NCBI GenBank assembly: GCA_037953625.1
Contig: CM075654.1
Coordinates: 55,249,001 to 55,313,000, forward strand
DNA length: 64,000 nucleotides
Origin: Crotalaria pallida
Lineage: Eukaryota; Streptophyta; Magnoliopsida; Fabales; Fabaceae
Direction: 5' to 3'
The position numbers and the translations under genes are program-made. Shown here piece by piece: positions 57,990 through 64,000 of this stretch (the stretch's first letter is position 1; each line of letters opens with the position of its first letter). The notes under the pieces were generated by a model, which saw nothing but the letters and a program-made list of their open reading frames with translations, did no database searches and was not told the DNA's origin.

Positions 57990-59976
57990 TGTAACACCCT
58001 AAGAATAATTACCCATAATTACCCCATTATGAAAATAGCAACTTAAAATTTCTTTTAAAAACAATTTGAGTTATAAAATTCATCTGTCAAATCGGACAGA
58101 GTTTCCTTTGTTTGTTGGATATTCCAAAAACTTAGTTTTCCTGTAACCTGTGCAATTCAAATATATTCATTTCGTTCAGAGCCAACAGGGCCAAAATAAC
58201 AATTGTGTGATGTCCAACTACTTCATAAGCATAATTACATCAGAGATAGCAGCAATGAACAATTTATGGAACTGTAAAAGTTTTCCCCAAAAATAATATA
58301 CTTCCTACCCATAGGAAGTGTCCTGGATGACCCAAGAAATAAAGATTTATGATCCACTTTAAAAAAAAAACAACTATACCATATGTCAAAATAACCAGGA
58401 CTATACAAAAACCCCAAAAAGGAACCCACTACTATCTACTCTCCCTGGGAGGGAGAGTGCACCTGCTCGGCCGGGGGCTGTGCGAGCTCAATCTCTGTAC
58501 CTGTAAGTATAGTAAGGGAGTGAGCATTGCACATGAAATAGGAAAGCAGTTTCTCATTAGACATAATTACCCACTAAGCCAAGCACAATTATCAATTAGA
58601 ACATATAGCACAATTTATCCACAGGCACATATCACGCATTCACAATTTGGCAATCCCTTTCAATTTTCATTTACATTTCTCATTTCTTATCATTTTGTTT
58701 CACCTTTCATCTTTTTACTTCCATTTTCATTATCTTCACTTACTCATATTATCAGTTTTCAACTCATAACCATAAGTCATACACTCTTTCGAAATCATAC
58801 ATCGTATGTCACCTCACAATCAGAGGCTAACATACCCAAATCACATCGTATGTCTCCTCACGGTCAGAGGACAACATACACACATCTCTTCATTTTTCAA
58901 ATCATTTTATCTTTTCTTTACCATTAGGGATTAGCGCACCTGTTAGGGCATTTCACACCCACTAGGACTTTCACCCAATCCAGGTAACTTGCCACCTATT
59001 TGGCCACGGTTGACACTCATTAGGACTAAAAGCAACATCTCAACTCTTTTACCATCACATTCACATCTTCTCTTTTCAAAACTTTTATTATTGTGCAGCA
59101 TGATTGATCCATTGGATACACCCGCCTAACGGGGCATTTACGGGACCTAATACGTAACTTGCACCTGGATTGGGTAACTTGTGCCTAATGGGTAACTTGT
59201 CACCTAACAGGGCACCTAATGGGTCGATGTATCCCAAGGATCAATCATAGCTGCAACTTTAACCATTTTTGTAATTCCATTTATTTATATTCAAAACAAT
59301 ATCACACTTAGAATCGTTGGCAACATTATTTGCATTATCACATAAAAGTAAAATCCACACATATTCCAAATAACTCACAAATTAGATCAATTACTCACAT
59401 CAATAGATATTCACCAATTCAATCAACATTTAATATAAAGAGCATTTAGCATTAATACATACCAATTTCTATGCATTCTCAAAGTTTACTTTTTATGTCT
59501 TTAATTAAATTAAACTACTCTATTACTTCATAATCCTAGGGATTTAATAACACCAAAATAACATATAAATCCTAGCAAGCTCTTATGAACTAATTTGAAC
59601 CTATTCCCTAGAACAAACCAATGCTCACTATAACCACTCCATTACCTCACCCTTGTAGAGAGAGAGAGAGTTCCAAAGCTAAGGGAGAGAGAGAGAATGA
59701 GCAAGAAACCAAAGAAAGGAAAATTAGTTAGAGATTGGGGAGGGGAATTCGAAATCTATGAAGGAAAGGAGGAATAGAGCTTGTATTCCACTTACCTTGA
59801 GCTTGAGAGATGAGAACCAAGAATGGGTGTTGGCCCTAACTCATACCCATGAATTGAGAGAGGAAGAACTTGAGAGATTGAAGGGAGATTAAGTGTTTAA
59901 ATGTGTTGGGTATTGATTCTCAATGCTTATTTGTGGATTGAAATGGTGATTTGAGGTGAAATCTAGAGATAGAATG
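57990..59976 (-). repeat. LTR-C of the AlkB element, part before nested insertion
   Basis: 1987 bp matching the first part of LTR-A and LTR-B. It is interrupted after GAATG (59972-59976) at exactly the same nucleotide as LTR-B. Confidence 0.92.
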
Positions 59977-62900
59977 TGTAACATCCCTAATTTAATTCCA
60001 AGTAATAATTAATGAATTAATGGAATTAAAGTGGAAAGAATGGGTAGATTAATTGCTTAACGAATTTTGTGAGCAAGGTGGGCAGTCATTTTGAGTACTA
60101 GGGGTTGTATAGAAAGCAATTATGGCTTCGAGCAAAATTATATAAGCGAAATCGGGGGTTAAATCGGCGTCTTAGATGCTAGAAATCGACCGAAAATAGA
60201 AAATTAGAAATTTATTATAGGATGCTAAGAAATAAAATTCCACCGTTGGATGTGAAGTTTAGGGGGTTAAGAAGCTTGCCTAAAAATTTGGGCTCGATCC
60301 GACGGTTAACGAAGAAGTTATGGCGAATCGAATCTGAAACTACTGGTGCACGACCAAGCGCACCGGTGCACGCCCAGGCGCACCAGGGTGCATCAGATGC
60401 ACCAACTCAGGGGCTCCAGCGCTGAGGCGCGCCACACCTATGCCCAGGCGTGCCCCTGATGCCCAGTTCGCGCACCAACCAGAAAATGGCGCGCCAGAGT
60501 TCCCCATTCCCCGCACCAGACGCACGCACCCCGCACCAGCACCAGCCTGGTGCATGCCCTGCGCTCAGGTGCACATAAACCGCGCCCAGGCGCACATAAA
60601 CCGCGCCCAGGCATGCGGCGCGATACAGATTCGCACCAGGTCCATAAATGGCGCACCAGCCCCCTCCTTTCTCATTTTTCCGCCCCACTCTCCCTCCTTC
60701 TCTCTCCCTCCTCCTCCACAGCCACCACCACCACCGGAGCCTCCCAAGAGCCACCACCCCACCTCCTTGCTCTTCCTCCTCCCCATAGATCCACTCCCTC
60801 TCCTCCCTCTTGATCTCTTTCTCTCTCACCTTCATGACCCATTCTCTCTCTCCACCACCATACCCTCCATCATCCAGCATGAACCACCACCCACCACCAC
60901 CATAGCCTTCTCTTCCTCTCTCTTTCCCTCTCCTCCACTCCATAGACCTCTCTCTTTCTCTCATTTGGCTCTCTCTCCTCCCCTCTCACCCTCCACCAAC
61001 TGGCCGCCGCCATCTCCGGCCGCCACCGCCACTCCACCACGAGCCACCATCACTATCCCCCACCACCACCATCAAGACCTCTCCCTCTCCTCTTTGTTTC
61101 TCTTCCCTTGACTTCGATCCCTCTCTCTCTCTCTCCCACGAGCTTTCTCTCTCTCTCCTCCCGGTGTCGAAGAGCAACACCGTCATCGTGATCGAGATCG
61201 ATTGTCCCCACCGTGCTTGGAATCAAGGATTGGGGAAGCTTAGGATCCAGTTGGAGCCGAGCTAAAGCGTGAGTCGGGGAGTAAAGTGCCAGCTTAAGGT
61301 TACCCCTCACTATCACCGATTGAGGTAAGGGGTTTCATTACCAGTCCTTAAGGGGTGTATTTCTGGGTAGTTATATCTATCGCTAGGACCGGGGGAAATG
61401 TTAATTGCTAGTGAACCTTAGAGTAACCCGCTAATAATGAAGAAAGATAGATGGAGTAAATAGGGGAAACAAATAGTGATGAATAAAAAGATAGGTAATA
61501 AAGTAACTAATCAATTAGATCGATAGGGTGTGGCAAAAGAATAGAAATGGTGAATAGGGAAATAAATTTAGAAATGAACAAATGAGAGTAAATAGAATAT
61601 AATGTGACCACCGAGTAGAATAGGACTAATGATGTGATAATAGGATATGTAATAAGGAAGACAATTAGGAAAAGAAAAGTTAGATAAAGAAGAGTTAAAG
61701 CAATTAGTAACGAAATAAACGGAATAACAAGAAAGAAATAAATAAACAGAATTATAAGGAAGAAAAGAAGAAAAAGAAAAGAAAAAGAATAGGTAAACAA
61801 CTAAGAGTTAGTATGAGAGTAATTAGTAACGAAAAGTACTTAAGTATAAGATGGCAAGGAAATAATAATAATAAGTCGTTAAGGGAAGGCGTTAGCTAAG
61901 TGAGACAATAATAGAGGATAAGGAAGTGTTAGGAAACTAAAAGTATTAGATATAATTAAGGAACTAAAAGTAAAGGGATAAAACTAATACGATAATAAAG
62001 AGATAATAAGAATGGTAAATGTCGCAGGTGGTTGTATTGACCCTGTGGCACGGCGCAGGTGGTTGTATTGACCCTGTGGCCAAATAAAAATGGTACATGT
62101 CACAGGTGGTTGTATTGACCTGTGGCACGACGCAGGTGGTTGCATTGACCCTGTGGTCAAATAAATATGGTACATGTCACAGGTGGTTGTATTGACCCTG
62201 TGGCCAAATAATAAAAAGGTAAGGGAAGTTTATGTAGATCTCTGTCTGAGGTTACATAAACGAGATGGGTGTATACAGATCACTGTTTGTGGTTGGATAC
62301 ACGTATGCAGATCACTGTTTGTGGTTGCATACACAGCGTTTGCAGATCACTGTTTGTGGTTGCAAACACAGTGTGTAGATCTCTGATTGAGGTTACACAT
62401 AATGGAAAATGAATAAGGGAAATAAATAAAAATGGAATCGGTAAAGGAATTAAAGGGAATGAATAATGGTCAAGGTAATGGAAAGATTTAAGAAAAGGAA
62501 AAAGGGATAACGGAAACGGATAGGGACATATCGGTGATTAAGGGAAAAGGGTAATTGAAAATGGAATAAAAAGGGAATAAAAATGGGAAAGTAAATGAAA
62601 ATGATATTGGAAAGGATAAATGGCTAATAGAGTGGTTATGGGAAAGGAAGAAAAAGAAATAGGTTAGCTGGAAAAGAGGAGCATGAATTAAGTAGTATAG
62701 TATAGGTTTGAATGGTCCTGGTGTGTCGTATATATCTGCTTAGAAATCTCTCTTTTAAGTTCTGTGTGATGCTTCCCCTGTGTGGTTAATATTTTTCAGG
62801 TACACAAGTGGAGCATACACCAGTGCCACCCGAGCAGGATTTCAAGTTCCACTACGTGGAATGTATTTTACATATTTTGAGTGGATAATTACCTTTTTTT

Positions 62901-63153
62901 TTTGTAAATTATAATATGAATTAGTAGCTTGCCCCGCAACTTGTATTATTTGGGCGTTAGGATATGTTATAACTATTAAACAATTCTGGACTGACAGGTT
63001 TTTAGAAGAAAATTTTTGGGATGTCCGGAAAACAGAGGAAACTCTGCCGGATTTTCGTAAAACCTTTTAAAGAAATTTATGTGTTAAAAAGAAATTTTAA
63101 ATCTCCAATTTTAATAAAACCTAAAAGTAACTAATAAAAGTGAGAGTGTTACA
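59977..63153 (+). repeat. 5' LTR of the second gag-only copy
   Basis: 3177 bp. It has the same plan as 45190-48368, with five units in hairpin array I and a duplicated GC-rich unit near 60580-60610. Confidence 0.93.
62228..62400 (+). repeat. Hairpin array II in the second copy
   Basis: Five units again. Unit 2 has one stem mismatch (3' arm GGATACAC), the only uncompensated change noticed among the fifteen hairpins. Confidence 0.83.
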
Positions 63154-63156
63154 TTT

Positions 63157-63168
63157 TGGTATCAGAGC
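63157..63168 (+). other. Primer-binding site of the second gag-only copy
   Basis: TGGTATCAGAGC, three bases after the LTR. Confidence 0.9.
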
Positions 63169-63331
63169 AGTTTTTCCTCGGCCTTTGGAGTGTGGACTCA
63201 CATCTCCGATGGTTACTCACCAAGCGAGTAACTGATTTGTTTAGTAAGAGTCTAAGTCTAGGATTAGGATATTTAGGTTATTGATTAAATATTCAGTCTT
63301 TAATTGGCTGTTCCCTTCATGACCTAACAGT

Positions 63332-64000
63332 ATGGCTGGACGACGTGCCGAAAATGAGCGGATGGCTGCCATATTGGAGAATCTGATTCAAATGAATCAG
63401 AATCAGGCCCGAATGCAACAGAACCAAGCTGAAAACATCGCAGCAGCCGCGGCCGCAGCAGCAGCAGCAGCATTGAATCCACCACCCATTCCTGTCGAAA
63501 TTGACTGGATGGCTCGATTTAGGAAATGCGAACCGCCTAGGTTCGAAGGAGGGTATAATCCTGATGGAGCTCAGCGATGGCTCAAGGAAATTGAGAAGAT
63601 CCTTCGCACCATGGCGCCACCTGTTGAACAAACTGTGTTGCTAGCGCAGTATATGTTGACTGATGAAGCAGAGTATTGGTAGGAACGAGTGCGAAGAGAA
63701 TTGGAGGCAGCCAATCAGGATATCACTTTTGATCTGTTTAAGGCTCACTTCCTGGGGAAGTATTTTCCTGAAGATGTTCGTAGGGAAAAGGAGATCGCTT
63801 TTCTGCAGCTGGAGCAGGGAAGTATGAATGTTGGTGAGTATGCGGCACAATTTGAAGATTTGATTCGCTATTCTGGCAGTTATCGGGACGCAGACGAACG
63901 CACCAAGTGTATTAAATTTGAAACAGGTCTCAATGCCAGAATTCGGACTATCTTTGTGCACCAGGGTATAGCTAACCTCTCTCAGCTGGTGAATATGACT
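63332..64000 (+). pseudogene. gag: Tekay-type gag, nonsense copy, cut by window edge
   Basis: Near-identical to 48547-49530 but with TAG at 63680-63682 where the intact copy has TGG (Trp, in the EYWWERV motif). The frame is otherwise open to the window edge, so the loss is a single recent change. One Val in the Ala run is Ala here. Confidence 0.9.

Larger units (their letters stand above)
37634..59976 (-). mobile_element. AlkB-carrying LTR retrotransposon in tandem LTR-int-LTR-int-LTR form
   Basis: Minus strand. LTR-A 37634-40323; internal 1 40324-43203; LTR-B 43204-45189 continued at 54392-55094; internal 2 55095-57989; LTR-C 57990-59976, continuing beyond the window. LTRs start TGTAACATCCC and end GTGTTACA in sense. 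The PBS (TGGTATCAGAGC in sense) lies next to LTR-B and LTR-C, and a PPT (CAGGGGAGAAA in sense) next to LTR-A and LTR-B. Each internal region encodes an AlkB-type dioxygenase frame and no gag or pol. LTR-B and LTR-C are both interrupted at GAATG by the same gag-only element. The left flank is GACAG (37629-37633); its partner would lie beyond the window. Confidence 0.9.
59977..64000 (+). mobile_element. Second copy of the gag-only element, cut by window edge
   Basis: Complete 5' LTR (59977-63153), PBS (63157-63168) and the start of gag. Position, orientation and preceding GAATG match the first copy. Its LTR shares variants with the first copy's 5' LTR rather than the 3' LTR, so it is a duplicate of the same insertion. 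Confidence 0.92.

Overview
This window is plant nuclear DNA, most likely from a eudicot with a repeat-rich genome. It consists almost entirely of nested LTR retrotransposons. I see no ordinary single-copy host gene, no tRNA or rRNA gene and nothing bacterial. The evidence is LTR pairs with TG...CA ends, 5-bp target-site duplications (TSDs), tRNA primer-binding sites (PBS), polypurine tracts (PPT), Ty3/gypsy gag and protease domains, GT-AG introns and C-to-T decay. No element here keeps a complete pol, so every one depends on enzymes made elsewhere.

Layout, left to right. (1) 1-1587: LTR fragment of a Tekay-like gag-only family, minus strand, cut by the window edge; beyond it (1588-3750, resuming 13995-15045) lies an older related LTR. 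(2) 3751-13994: a minus-strand element with 1.4-kb LTRs and TSD CATAC, no gag or pol, carrying a decayed four-exon plant-mobile-domain (PMD) gene on the opposite strand. (3) 15046 to about 30049: a plus-strand Tat-like element with LTR, PBS, decayed gag and protease, and an antisense gene of the gypsy-associated Transposase_28 type; no second LTR was found. Its gag is split by (4) 17074-24369, a young minus-strand Athila-like element with near-identical 1053-bp LTRs, TSD ACTGC and an open gag-protease frame. (5) about 30050-35616: a long plus-strand LTR abutting an inverted relative at 35617-37633. (6) 37634 to the window end: a tandem LTR-internal-LTR-internal-LTR structure on the minus strand. 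Its internal regions carry an AlkB-type 2-oxoglutarate/Fe(II) dioxygenase reading frame where gag would normally sit. The second and third LTRs are both interrupted at the same nucleotide by a plus-strand gag-only element (45190-54386, and 59977 onward).

The elements form a non-autonomous community. The gag-only element could supply capsid. The AlkB element has the same PBS, similar LTR ends and related 3' noncoding sequence, but no gag. The long LTRs share a common plan: a conserved block upstream of the leader, a CT-rich or otherwise distinctive leader, a predicted intron inside the LTR (donor G|GTAAGG or a relative, acceptor CAG|GT), and arrays of hairpin repeats.

Two observations stand out: an AlkB demethylase-type gene carried inside an LTR retrotransposon, and an intronic array of five hairpins whose outer stems differ in sequence yet stay complementary. 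That covariation, with G-U wobbles allowed only on the sense strand, argues for a selected RNA structure.
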